Both the position numbers and the translations under genes were made by a program. From Ziziphus jujuba (taxonomy: Eukaryota > Streptophyta > Magnoliopsida > Rosales > Rhamnaceae), in NCBI RefSeq assembly GCF_031755915.1, contig NC_083390.1, positions 18,631,001-18,695,000 on the forward strand: 64,000 nt of DNA, read 5' to 3'. A model generated the notes under the pieces. That model ran no database searches. It saw only the letters and a program-made list of their open reading frames with translations, and had not been told where the DNA came from. Position 1 is the first letter of the stretch. Each line of letters starts with the position of its first letter. Positions 11,673 through 22,400 of the stretch are shown piece after piece.

Positions 11673-13439
11673 TCTATATTCCTAGCCAAACCATTGAAAA
11701 TCATTCTGAATAGGATCATTACAAAATTGTTCAAGACGGTGATAAACAGGATTGGCACGTCCTATATATGCACAATCATACAAAGAAACCAAAAGATATT
11801 ACGTGTTACTGTTTACATTTGGATGGAAATTTCAATTTTTAAATAAAGAGAAGCACTAAAACAAAAGTTAACATCACACTGATAGAACAAATTCACTAAA
11901 TGAATCGAAGAAACCAAGTTGGCCAGGAAGAGTTTCCAACAACCTACTAAACGGGTGGCTAATATTGATTTAGATTTCCCATTTTCAAAAGAAAAAGTCA
12001 AAGAGTAGTTTTAAATTCTCCAAGATTCTTCATATGCTATCACCATTAGTGCAAGTACCTTAAACATTTTTTAGCACAAGAAGAATTACATGTATCATGC
12101 AATCAGATTAATCCAATCAAACAACCAATATCAGCCAGGAAGAACAGATTGTTTATACCTTTATGTACCTTCCAAATTTAGTTCCTTGATCTTTTCTAAT
12201 AGTGGAACAACAGGTTCCATGACAATATAGATAGCAACCTTTGTCGTATTACCATGAAAAGTTTTAGTCTCCATACTATAAAGGAATGATAAAATATTTG
12301 GATGTCTGACCTGAAAAGAACAAACGTGACTTTTTTTATACTAGTAGGTATCGCAAAAAAATTCCTTTACAGAAGGCTACTAACAGAAGGATAAAGTAGC
12401 TAGACAGGGAAACAAAACATGTATTAAAGCTTTAGAAAAATAGGCATACTATCAAACAAAATCTATGGACTCTGAAAAAACAACCATGTTGAGTTAATGC
12501 TTGATAAAACTAAAAATTTAAACATTTTGTTACAAAAATATTACACTTAAATTTAATCAGATTATTGGATTTCAAATTTCAAGGATGTAAGAATCTTTCA
12601 TATCAATTCCCTCTTTGATTTTGATAGGTGTATGTGACAAGAAAATCCATAATGCATCAATCCGCTAATATCTAAATTCAAAAAAAGTAGCAACCAAAAT
12701 ATTGAAAATTGCAAAGAGAAGAATATTTAAACCAATCCAAGAAACCAAAGAGAATAAGAACTTTCTCAAGAAAAATACTAACCACATCAAAGAGTAAAAC
12801 AGATGAGAACTTATAGTTCTTAGGCGCTTTACACCATTACGACCAGCAGCTAAATGTCCATCTTGGCATTACTTCCAGAAAGAGAAAATATACATACAAC
12901 AGATCCATCATCCTAAAATACCAATTAAAAGTATATCAACATATCATGTATTTATATATGATAAATTTTTCTTAGATTAGAGAAACTGAAGATTGAAATT
13001 CGTAATTGAAGTATAGGAAATAGCCAATAATAAGATCTTAGGAAGATCTGAGCATATAGACACATCCAAGACTTTAACAGAACAGGTTATGGAATATCTT
13101 CACTACTAAAATTTTCTCTTCATTTGTATAAGCAAAAGCATTATATAATTTCCACCACACACACGCGACCCAATAAAACATATCAACAAACAGTTAAAAT
13201 GCATATGATTTTGGCCCCAAATAGTAAAACCCAGAAATAATAGCATTCTAAAAACAAGTTCAGTAATTAATAATTACTATACCCCATCTATAAGATCCAT
13301 TAACTTAATATTTTCAATTGTAATAATCAACAAAATTTCCAGAACAGCTACTAAAAACAAAAATAAAAGCAGACCCAAAAAACTAGACGGAACAAAAAGT
13401 AAAAGAAGATTTAAGGGGGCTGAATGATCATCGTCACCT
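11673..13439. other. MULE-1 interior, intron-like, no gene recognised
   Basis: AT-rich sequence with no long open frame and no motif I recognise. It may be captured intron sequence of the flanking minus-strand fragments, since a CATCAG/GTGACG donor-like site on the - strand lies at about 13439. Copy B (49304-51069) is nearly identical. Confidence 0.5.
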
Positions 13440-13672
13440 GATGAGGTTATTGTTTTAGTTGTCTCAGTGAGTCAGTGAGAAGCAGAGGAATGGGAAGAGT
13501 GTTGAGAAGAAGAAGAAGCAGAAGAGGAAGGAGGAGTTTGTTGTAGACTTGCTCGCCAACTCCGAGGACAAGACCGAGAAGGGCATGGCAGAGCTGATTG
13601 CTGAGCCTTGGATGCTTCCTCCACTCTCTTCTCCTCCTGAAGAACTCTGATTTTCCCAAAACGCTTCGCCAT
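13440..13672 (-). pseudogene. Complex I subunit NDUFB3 (B12) first-exon fragment (captured)
   Basis: On the - strand an ATG at 13672 begins MAKRFG. After a frame change the next codons read EFFRRRREWRKHPRLSNQ, then HALLGL and GVGEQVYNKL. This is the order of plant NADH dehydrogenase 1 beta subcomplex subunit 3 (MAKPLG..., EFFRRRDEWRKHP, HALPGL, VGEQVYNK), a small inner-membrane accessory subunit. The transmembrane stretch between GL and VGEQ is shortened. A CT-rich leader typical of a 5' UTR lies at 13673-13740, so the captured 5' end abuts the right TIR of MULE-1. Copy B is at 51070-51302. Confidence 0.65.
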
Positions 13673-13892
13673 TCTCTCTCACTTTCTCTTCCTCTTCCTC
13701 TTCTTCTTCGTGCTCCGTTTAGGGGGAAAATGGCGTAACCTTACATCTTCATTCTTCCTTTTCACATTTGAAAAGGGTAATGTGGGGATATTTAAAAATA
13801 GAAGGGTAAAACAAAAAAGGTTGGAAACGGATGGGTAGTTTTCATTAAAGCCTTTAAAACAAGGGTATTGGACCAAATTCTCCTATGGTCTT

Positions 13893-15267
13893 TTCAAGCG
13901 CAACAACGCCCCAGCTATCTAGGCAATGTCATTGTGGAATCAAAAGTTGTCATCAAAAAGTCTTTCCCAAAAAAAAAAAAAAAAGAAAATTAATCGTGTG
14001 CTGACGAGAGTAAGTTATCTATTGATAGGTATTGAAGGGAGATTTTAGTTATTTGAAGCAGGGGTTAATAATATTTTCAGTTACCGCATAACTATGGGTG
14101 TGAAAATGAGATTGTAAAATATTGGAAGACTTCCAAAGTTTTGATTCTTTAATTAAAGAAATGAAAAAATCTTGGAGAGTTACTATTGTAAGAATTGTAA
14201 TAATAGGACACCCAATTAATGCATTGTGCAAAATAAAGCCGATGTTTCACAAAACGTCAAAACGTTACAAATTTATTGAAATTTCGATGGATATTATAAA
14301 TATTCTATCTATTTTTATTTGAAATCCAAATTTATTTTCGAATCTATCTTTTAAAAAAAAAATTCAAAAAAAAAATCAGTATTTAACCTTGAATAAAACT
14401 TTATAATACTTTCAGTAAATGAATAACTATGGGTGTGGAAACGAGATTATACAATATTGGAAAACTTCTAAAATTTTGATTCTTTAATTGAAGAAATGGA
14501 AAAATATTGGGAGTTGAAACAAACCATAGTCGAAGCTCATTCAGAGAATTCTCAAAACAAAGAACTTCAAACTGAACAAATGGATCTTTCGGCTTCTGAT
14601 TTGCACCAACGATCTGTTAGCTATAGAGTAGCAAACACAAAGAGAAGGAAAATAAATTTTGTGCCATTATTGTTTGTGCAAAAATAAATTAATAAATAAA
14701 TAAAAAGGGAGGAGATGGGAGACATGATCCAGTCATCAGACTCTCGCAATAAAGGATCGAGTTGATCGACCACCTCTTAGCAACAGCATGTTAAATAAAT
14801 ACAAGTCATCCAGCCTATTAAATCCTTATAGACTACATACTTAATATTACTTATATGCAGGGTAACACCCTCCAAGCTTTGTCAGAATCAGTCAAAAAGC
14901 CTTATGCTCAAATTAAGCTAACCAGATTCAAAGAAGCCTTAATTCTCTAATCGAGTTAACTAGGTTCCAAAAAAAACAAAAAACATCCTTAATGCTCGAA
15001 CAGAGCTAACTAGATTCAAAAAAAATTATGCTCATTAATGCTCATTAGAACTAACTGGCCATGTAATACAGCAATCCGACAATGTTAAAAATAAAATAAG
15101 TTGTATCATATTGTAGAGGTTTATTGTATGCTATAGATAAATCCTCGAATTTAAAATATTTCATACTTTCTTATAATGGATCAAATTTTTTATGGCTAAA
15201 GTTTACTTATCCCTATATAAGAAAAAATTAAATGACATATGATATTATCCATTATAACAAAATTATT

Positions 15268-15303
<36 letters not shown>

Positions 15304-16069
15304 AAAAGACAAGGTATCCAATGCTCATCATTGCTAATCAATAATGGTGTTCCCATGCTCATTAGAGCTACGTCAGCTAACACGGTGCATTTTATATGTA
15401 TGAACAAGATCATCATTTAATTTCTTTTTTAAGTGGAGGCCCAATAAGGTTTACCAAGTACTGTGGAGAACTATTTCTTCAAGTGTGGATTTGTGAACCA
15501 AGTAAATCATACACGTATTCGCCACTGGAAAAATGCAGTTTTAGGTGTATACTCGCATATGGTATGAGTAATTAGCTGGTTACACGGAACAGGGGATTAA
15601 CTGGACTTTAAGGGGGAGCGCTGATAAAAAGGGGAAAAAACCATAACGCATGGCTTAGAGATTCTAACAGCTGAATTCATATACGTACATATAATAAGTA
15701 TGGAATCGAAAGTTGGAAGTCTGCTACCTAAAAGCCCATCCCAATCTTACCAGTTTTATTCTATACGTATGCAAATACATTTAGAAAAAGAATAGATTTA
15801 ATATACTCCACGCAAGTGAAAGGGACATAAATATCCAAATAATAAGGTGTGACAAATTAGAAGGAAAGTTAGAAATTAAAACTCTCGGACACCATGGAGG
15901 GACTATCAATATAAATTCTTCCTATATATCATGGATGGTGTAATGTCATTGAGCTAGACATCTCCATCTCTGGATGCAAGTTCCTCAAGGTAGGCTGCTG
16001 TTTATAAAAATGTTCAACAAAAAAAAAATAAAGACCAAGGATTCCTCAAGGTAGGCTGCTGTTAATGAG
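13893..16069. other. R2 distal upstream region, first part
   Basis: No gene. Homologous to the region after 27934 (for example 28010-28330) and to 51523-52835 plus 58794-59645. It holds an A run at 13971-13984, an insertion-like duplication at 14075-14513, an AT/CA microsatellite at about 15271-15303 and the empty site of the copy-B hAT (CTTATCCC at about 15208-15215). Confidence 0.6.
14075..14513. repeat. Direct duplication of a ~100-bp block
   Basis: The block CTATGGGTGTGAAAATGAGA ... ATTGGAAGACTTCC ... ATTCTTTAATTAAAGAAATG at about 14090-14175 recurs at about 14427-14512. The paralogous region near 28222-28315 has it once, so about 340 bp were added here. It is also present in copy B. Confidence 0.7.
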
Positions 16070-16275
16070 ATGTTTAATAAAATCAAATAAAGACCAAGGA
16101 TCGAGGCTCACAAGGTTGGTGGGGCTGTCGTAGAAGACATTGAAGGCGAGAATGAACTTGAGGATGCATACTTGAGATACCATACAAAGCCAGATGTGCA
16201 ACTCCTTGCTGGATTCTCGTTTGTATGTTCCATGTGAAGAAACAGTTGCTTTATGGTCAAAGTGGCAGCGAGAAG
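16070..16275 (+). pseudogene. ABCB-type transporter fragment (Walker A region)
   Basis: One frame reads GGAVVEDIEGENELEDAYLR, then YHTKPDVQLLAGFS, matching the stretch just before the first nucleotide-binding domain of plant ABCB/P-glycoprotein transporters ([25 protein letters not shown]...GFS). After a frame change, codons for YGQSGSEK at about 16253-16276 recall the Walker A motif GQSGSGKST. A TAA lies seven codons after the putative ATG. An old relic with homologues at 28941-29049 and 59646-59851. A 62-bp direct duplication sits just upstream (about 15985-16100). Confidence 0.65.
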
Positions 16276-17681
16276 TTAAAAGAGTAATCAGACTATTGAA
16301 AAGATTCTATAACACACCAATAAGGTGTTAATTAAGTTGGTAACAAACTGCAATTTAAAATTTATACTTGATCAGAAGTGAGAAATATTGGTTGGAGTAG
16401 TTTTTGTTGGGAAAAAAAACATACCTATTGACACTTTAATTTTGGAATAGAAACTAAGTCCATACCCAATTGAATATGAAGATACCATATGGTAAAAAAA
16501 AATTCTGATGAAAGTTGCAGCTTAAATGGGTAAGAGAGAAGGTTGGGTTGGATAGTTAACAACGAATTTTTTTTGCAACTAATAAATATGATAAATAAAT
16601 TGTTAGAAAATGCAAATGAAGTCCCATATTGATAAGAAATCCAAAGAAAAAATCTACTATATAATTCACATAGATTATTATATCAATTTGTCAAATTGAG
16701 ATTATTATATCAATTGTCAAATTGTTTTGGAATAGAATCTCATATAAATTCGCCCAAATTGGCTTGGGCATAAACTGGAAGTCAAACAGTTGTTTGGTGT
16801 CAATCGGACTAATTTTTTTTTTATATATTAATGGATAAAAAAATATAATTTATCATATTATTCATTGATTTGTAAACTAAACAAAATGATTTTGATTTTA
16901 ATTAGATGAGTCATTTATCTAATAATTTTATAAAAGAGTTTTATCTAATTAATATTATCAAAATAAAATAATTATTTGTATATATTTCTTCTATTATTAT
17001 ACAGTCATTAAAAAATCATATATTAATCGAAGACTTGACGAATAATTTGTCTACACTCTGCAACTATATTAATTAATGGATAAATGAAAATTGATGTATA
17101 TTTTATAATTGATTAGATTTGGAAATCCCAATATTAAAAAAAAAAAAATTAAAGTGGAAAAGAAACGTTGGTTTGGAGCCAAGAATGGAGAAAGGAAGCA
17201 GTCCCAAGTGTCACCAAGCTGACCCACCTCTTGATGGGAGAACTTATCCGATGAAATGCCAAACTATTCCACTGTTTAGATTTCTAATCCCGCGTTGTTT
17301 TTCATGGGATATTATTATTAAAGCAGTGCTAACAACACTTGCTTTGTTTGTCATTATTGGTATAATCCCATCCTATTGGAGAAAAATATAAATGAAATAA
17401 AATCAATCTTTTATCAGTTTAAGTTTTTAGAATCAATATATTTCAATTTGGTATTCAAAAAGTTAAAAATACATATAAAGATTCAAAAAAAAATCCTAAT
17501 AAAGGTAAACCTATATGTAAGAGAGAATATTTAAGAAAAATATAAATGAAATAACCTACAATGAGTCAAAAAAGAACTCAATAAAAACCTATATATAAGA
17601 AAAATATTAAAAAAATATATAAATAAAATGAAAATTTATATTTTATCGATTTAAACTTTTAGGATGAGTAGTATATTTCAG
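16276..17681. other. R2 upstream region, second part
   Basis: No gene that I can support. The open stretch at 17119-17391 has paralogous sequence at 30240-30400 that is not open over the same length and resembles no family I know. The rest is AT-rich with short homopolymers. Confidence 0.5.
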
Positions 17682-17840
17682 CTCACCCTTACCTAGCGTA
17701 CCATACCTAGCATACCAAATACGCTCACCCTTACCTAGCGTACCAAATACGCCTTCAAAGTCTTTCTCTATGTAGGACTAGGAGCCAAATACGCCTCCAA
17801 AGTCTTTCTCTATGCCGGACTAGGAGCTAAATAATAGGAG
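17682..17840. repeat. Short tandem duplications in the proximal R2 upstream region
   Basis: A module CTCACCCTTACCTAGCGTAC is present twice (17682 and about 17724), and a module CAAAGTCTTTCTCTATG followed by GGACTAGGAGC is present twice (about 17755 and 17799). R4 has the same pair at about 61260-61410. R3 keeps only one degenerate version, split by the Harbinger-like element. A regulatory role is possible but not shown. Confidence 0.65.
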
Positions 17841-17937
17841 ACGTAGGCGCTAAAAATAAATTAGTAAAAGTCAGTCAACATGGAAAAATATGTTTTGTTT
17901 TGTCTACCAAATAATATTCAACATGATCAATCACACC

Positions 17938-18143
17938 AAAATAATAATAATAATAATAATAATCAACATGAGCAGATAAGGAAACACATCTCTCGCCCAC
18001 ACAGGACAAGCGGACAGGCGAGAAGCAAAGGCACAAGTAGTTTCAGTGGGTGGGAAAAAAAATATATATATATATATATATATATTTGTGCCAACTAGAG
18101 AGAGAGAAAAAAAAAAACAAACAAATAAGGTGAACAAATTTTT
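17938..18143 (+). promoter_or_regulatory. Proximal upstream/leader of R2
   Basis: Contains an (ATA)n microsatellite at 17938-17963, an A-rich plus AT array at about 18055-18086 that could supply a TATA element, and a purine-rich GAGAGAGA leader just before the gene. Homologous positions upstream of R3 have a clearer TATAAAAGG (about 34727). The transcription start is not determinable from sequence. Confidence 0.4.
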
Positions 18144-18158
18144 GTGCCAACAAATATC

Positions 18159-21107
18159 ATGAAGATGAGAGGTACTGGTAGATCGATTGCATGGTGTGCT
18201 GGACTTGTATTATCCATTGCAACCATTGCTATATTCAGCGAGGGTGGCAAAAGTATAGTTCAAGCACGGTGCATAGACAGTGAGAGACAAGCTCTTCTTG
18301 ACTTCAAACAGGGCCTTGAAGATTATCATAACACCTTATCCTCTTGGACAAGCGGCGAAGGAGAAGACTGTTGCCTTTGGAGAGGTGTCAAATGTGACAA
18401 CAAAACCAATCATGTTGTGGTACTTCTTCTTGGTGATCATGTTCTTGCACCAGGCAACTTTGGTCATGACTACTCCAGATACTTTCATGACTTTGATTAT
18501 TTTGTCGTAATGGCGCCTAACAGTAGGTTCGGCGGTGAGATTGGCTCTTCCTTGGTTGAACTGAAATACTTGAGGCACTTGGACCTTAGTTGCAATGATT
18601 TTTCAAGGATTCCAGAGTTCATTGGTTCTTTAACTCGGCTTAGATACCTTAACCTTGGATTTAATCCAATAAGTGGAACTATCCCTTCCCAACTTGGTAA
18701 TCTCACTAGGCTGCGTTTTCTTGCTCTTGATCGTGCCGATGAGTTGATTGCTGATAATCTGGAATGGCTTCCCCGTCTTTCATCGCTGACAACCCTTAAA
18801 TTGGGTACTCTCACTCTATCCAAGCCCGCCGATTGGCTTCAATCAATCAAAATGGCCCCTTCATTGTCAAGCTTGGAATTGGTTGGGTGCTATTTTCCTT
18901 ATAAGGTAGCTACTTCATCTCTTTCTCATATAAATTCTTCCAATTCTCTTAGAACTCTTGTTATAAAATACAGTAAATTCCATCCTACAGCAATTCCTTG
19001 GTTGCTCAATGTCAGCTATAATTTAGTCAATCTTACTATAAAGCATAGTGAAATAATAGGTCCACTCCCAAATTCTTTTGACAGTATGAGGTCCCTTGAA
19101 AACATTGATTTGAAATCAAATAAACTTGAAGGTGGAATACCAAAATCCTTGGGGAATCTTTGCAATGTAAAGTCTCTGGATCTTTCTTTCAACCTTTTGA
19201 ATGACACGCTACATCTAATAGAGACTTTGACTGGTTGCACTGCCAAGTCCTTGGAGATTTTGTATTTGCATGGCAACGAACTTGTAGGTTCATTGCCTGA
19301 TCTTTCCCAATTCTCATCCTTGAAAGAGTTACGCTTAGCTGATAATAAACTAAATGGTAGCTTAGCGGAAAGTATTGGCCAGCTCTCTAATCTTGAGATC
19401 CTAGAAGTTTCTTCAAATTATATTACTGGAGTTATCTCCAAAGCCCACCTACAAAAATTATCCAAATTGAAGGGGTTAGATTTATCATTCAACTCCTTAA
19501 CATTGAATTTTGAGTCCAGGTGGGTTCCACCCTTTCAACTCTTTTCCTTAAAGTTGAGTTCTTGTAAGTTGGGTGCACCATTTCCTGGTTGGCTTCAGAC
19601 CCAGGTGAAATTGTTTAACATTGATATCTCTAAATCCGGTATTTCAGACAATATCCCTGACTGGTTCTACAATTTGACACCCAAATTAATCAACTTGAAT
19701 CTGTCTTTCAATTCTTTCAAAGGTATCTTACCAAATTTTCCCTTGAGATATGATAACTACCCAGTCATTGATTTGAGCTCCAACCAGTTTTATGGTTCCG
19801 TTCCCGTTTCTCTTGCTAATGCATCTGCACTGATTATCTCCAATAATTCAATTACGAGCTTCAAGCTATTCTTATGTACAGAACTATCTGATCGGCCAAC
19901 AACTTTTCTTGACCTTTCTAACAATATGTTATCTGAAAGCCTTCCTGATTGTTGGATGCATTTGGGTAAATTGAGAGTTCTTAATTTGGAAAACAATAAA
20001 TTGTCTGGAAATATTCCTTCCTCATTGGGTTCGCTGGATCAAATTTCAACACTGCGTTTGAGCAACAACAGCATCTCAGGAATTTTGCCTTCCTCGTTGA
20101 AGAATTGCAGTTTGCTACGACTTTTAGATGTTGGACAAAACAATTTGTATGGAGAAATACCAACATGGATTGGAGATTATCTAACTGATTTGATTGTCCT
20201 ACATTTAAAGTCAAATAGATTCTATGGGAGCTTACCTTTAAGTTTATGTCACCTTAGTGATATTCAAATACTGGATCTTTCCCTAAATGATTTATCTGGA
20301 GTCATTCCAAGGTGCTTCCATAACTTTACCCCAATGATTCATGGAGTACATGATTCTGATAGCGCTGCTTTTGTCGATGGCATTGATGCCTCATATATCA
20401 TTGATCAATCGAGAGGTTATGGACGAATCTTTGTAAATTATGAATACATAACATGGAAAGGGAAAAACTACAAGTACGACAAGAATCTCAGACTACTCAG
20501 AATTATTGATCTTTCAAGTAATAAACTGAGCGGAGAGATTCCCACAAATCTGACAAATCTTGTAGAGTTGGTCCAGTTAAACCTCTCAAGGAACAACTTG
20601 AGTGGAACCATCCCTGAAAGCATAGGGAAGATGAAGCTACTGGAATCTCTAGATCTATCTCACAACCAGCTTTCTGGTAAAATTCCAATGGGATTAGCTG
20701 ATATATCTTTTTTGGCATTCTTGGACTTATCGAATAACCAATTGTGGGGGAGAATCCCTACAGGAACTCAATTGCAAAGCTTTGCAGCTTCTGACTATTC
20801 AGAGAACAGAGGACTTTGTGGACCTCCTCTGAATGTTAGATGTTGTGGAGATGGAGAATTGCAAGAAACTTCTACTTCATGCGAAACCGGTGCTGGAAGA
20901 AACGTTGAAGAAGATGATGAAGAGTGGGTTGATATGTCATGGTTTTACATGGGAATTGGAGTTGGATTTGGTATTGGCTTTCTGGGAACCTGTGGGTTGG
21001 CTTGGTATTTCAACACTTCCTGGAGACGTGTTTATTTTAACCAGCTTTTGAATCGTCGTCGTTGGAGGACTAGCAAGTACGGAGCTAGATTAAGAAGGCC
21101 ACTTTGA
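18159..21107 (+). CDS. LRR receptor-like protein R2 (EIX2/Ve1-type), intact
   Basis: Probable cell-surface immune or developmental receptor without a kinase; family members signal through SOBIR1/BAK1-type co-receptors. Start: the first in-frame ATG is at 18159 (an in-frame GTG at 18144 aligns with the ATG of R3), giving 982 aa in a single exon. Layout: signal peptide about 1-37; N-terminal cap with Cys38 and the DCCLWRGVKC motif (about 70-79); leucine-rich repeats from about 121; a non-LRR island about 723-779 (ending WKGKNYKYDKNL); four further LRRs (IDLSSNKLSGEIP onward); a Cys-rich cap (LCGPPL, RCC); acidic EEDDEEW about 916-923; a transmembrane segment about 927-951 with GxxxG spacing (MGIGVGFGIGFLG); and a basic 31-residue tail. 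The ligand is unknown. This is the only unbroken copy here; R4 is its near-identical sister. Confidence 0.95.
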   Translation: MKMRGTGRSIAWCAGLVLSIATIAIFSEGGKSIVQARCIDSERQALLDFKQGLEDYHNTLSSWTSGEGEDCCLWRGVKCDNKTNHVVVLLLGDHVLAPGNFGHDYSRYFHDFDYFVVMAPNSRFGGEIGSSLVELKYLRHLDLSCNDFSRIPEFIGSLTRLRYLNLGFNPISGTIPSQLGNLTRLRFLALDRADELIADNLEWLPRLSSLTTLKLGTLTLSKPADWLQSIKMAPSLSSLELVGCYFPYKVATSSLSHINSSNSLRTLVIKYSKFHPTAIPWLLNVSYNLVNLTIKHSEIIGPLPNSFDSMRSLENIDLKSNKLEGGIPKSLGNLCNVKSLDLSFNLLNDTLHLIETLTGCTAKSLEILYLHGNELVGSLPDLSQFSSLKELRLADNKLNGSLAESIGQLSNLEILEVSSNYITGVISKAHLQKLSKLKGLDLSFNSLTLNFESRWVPPFQLFSLKLSSCKLGAPFPGWLQTQVKLFNIDISKSGISDNIPDWFYNLTPKLINLNLSFNSFKGILPNFPLRYDNYPVIDLSSNQFYGSVPVSLANASALIISNNSITSFKLFLCTELSDRPTTFLDLSNNMLSESLPDCWMHLGKLRVLNLENNKLSGNIPSSLGSLDQISTLRLSNNSISGILPSSLKNCSLLRLLDVGQNNLYGEIPTWIGDYLTDLIVLHLKSNRFYGSLPLSLCHLSDIQILDLSLNDLSGVIPRCFHNFTPMIHGVHDSDSAAFVDGIDASYIIDQSRGYGRIFVNYEYITWKGKNYKYDKNLRLLRIIDLSSNKLSGEIPTNLTNLVELVQLNLSRNNLSGTIPESIGKMKLLESLDLSHNQLSGKIPMGLADISFLAFLDLSNNQLWGRIPTGTQLQSFAASDYSENRGLCGPPLNVRCCGDGELQETSTSCETGAGRNVEEDDEEWVDMSWFYMGIGVGFGIGFLGTCGLAWYFNTSWRRVYFNQLLNRRRWRTSKYGARLRRPL

Positions 21108-22110
21108 ACTTGGTAAGAGCGTTTCCATTTTTATTTTTTCTTTTCTTTTTTCTTATTTTAATCTGCTTTTTAATTATCATTTTTGTGTGTCTGTAATATA
21201 ACTTTATTGTGTTTCAGTTTTAATGTTTACAAGGACCGCAACGCATTGGCACTTTGAAGAACCATCAATCAAAATTATAATACAGCGAAGGGCATGTGGA
21301 AATTAAGCACCTGATACATATGTTGTCCGGTCATGAAATCATTCCTTTTGAAAGAAAAACCAAAAAAAAAAAAAAAAAAAGGATTTATGTTTGTGTGTTG
21401 TGTGTATCTAGCTTATTGTGAAATGATTCTTGCATGATGAACAATAAAACCCTATTGGTATGGCATTCCCCTGGCAGTTCTTGTGGTTGCTTCTATAATT
21501 GTGTTTTGTGTTGGTGTAAACTCTATAAGTGAAGCCTTTCTGTTTGTAATATTATTGAATTCAACTTCCTAAGTAAATAAGTATTAATATTTTCTATTTT
21601 GATTTTATTTCTTCCATTTTCCATTTGTCTAAAATTTTTTAACCTCTTTCTAGTTATATGTAAGTTGATGTGTTCTTAATACTATATATTAATCTGCTCG
21701 AATTTCATTCTTAATTACTATTTGAAAAAAAAAAAAAAACATTATAAAGTAGATAATCTCTATTGATTATAAAATTAATTAATAAAACAGAGAACAATAT
21801 CACATATAGCTAAGAAGATCAGATAACGATAAATATACAGATTTAGTAATTTTCGCAGCTAACCAACTATTTCTGCTGTAATTACTGTTAATTAATAGTA
21901 TATATTGAGCACTGTTCCCAATTAATTAGATTTATGTGGCTTGCCAACATATTAAATTATAATATATATGTATAATATATATATATATATATATGTATAT
22001 TATATTTGTTTGTCACTAAGAACAAGAGGTTCCTTTGCATTACTTGCATACAGCCCCTTAAGTTCATCAGGCTTAAGTTTAATTGGGCCGAAATTAAGTG
22101 ATTGAAAAAA
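21108..22110. other. R2 3' flank
   Basis: No gene. A possible polyadenylation signal AATAAA lies at 21443-21448, with A/T runs and an AT array at about 21960-22005. Homologous to the flanks of R1 and R3. Ends at the left TSD of MULE-2. Confidence 0.6.
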
Positions 22111-22400
22111 GGGGAATTTGGCCCTATATCCTCATTTTAAACACCTTAATGAAAAATACCCCCGCCCTTTAAAACTTTTTCCATCTACCCATCTTTTTTT
22201 TCATTATTCCAACTTTATCCTTACTCTGTAAACCACGTGCAATTTCTCTCTCACTGATCAATATCTCACCCACCACATTCCACATCCAGACAGAGCTTTT
22301 ACAGCTTTAACAGCTCACCTCTTCTTCTCTGCTGCTTGTCTTCTGGTGATGTTCTTCCCCAACATCCGTCTACAACCCCATCGCTTCCAATCAGCTCCCT

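Larger units (their letters stand above)
7196..13883. mobile_element. MULE-1: Pack-MULE-like gene-capturing element (copy A)
   Basis: The left end reads GGGGAATTTAGCCCAATACC and the reverse complement of the right end reads GGAGAATTTGGTCCAATACC. The similarity continues inward for roughly 100 bp (AATGAAAA, TACCC and CTTTTT blocks at matching spacing). Flanks carry a 9-bp imperfect duplication, TAGAGTCTT (7187-7195) and TATGGTCTT (13884-13892). The paralogous stretch at 28010-28060 lacks the insertion. Long TIRs and 9-bp TSDs are the Mutator pattern; the superfamily call is inferred because no transposase is present. Inside are fragments of at least four unrelated host genes plus a 255-bp repeat array. 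Confidence 0.78.
1..20424. repeat. Segmental duplication, copy A
   Basis: This segment matches 34993-64000 in the same order and orientation. The coordinate offset is 34992 at the left edge, about 37400 after the copia element, about 37640 after the 255-bp repeat array, about 37625 near 15 kb and about 43577 after the hAT site. Each jump is explained by one visible indel. Both sides continue past the window edges. Long identical stretches, including an identical 295-codon open stretch at 73-960 and 35065-35952, show very low divergence. Confidence 0.95.

Noticed and set aside
7196..13883. Helitron as the carrier of the multiple gene fragments
   Set aside because: Helitrons have no TIRs and make no target duplication; here both are visible, although imperfect.
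17119..17391. 90-codon open stretch with a hydrophobic segment (and its copy near 60686)
   Set aside because: The paralogous region at 30240-30400 is not open over the same length, it begins in a poly-A run, and no family is recognisable; treated as chance.
18058..18086. Open stretches rich in Tyr-Ile repeats around AT arrays (also near 11010, 15270, 48640, 53050, 61645)
   Set aside because: These are translations of AT microsatellites, not genes.
18159..21107. LRR receptor kinase
   Set aside because: The protein ends 31 residues after the membrane segment, and no kinase domain follows in any frame.
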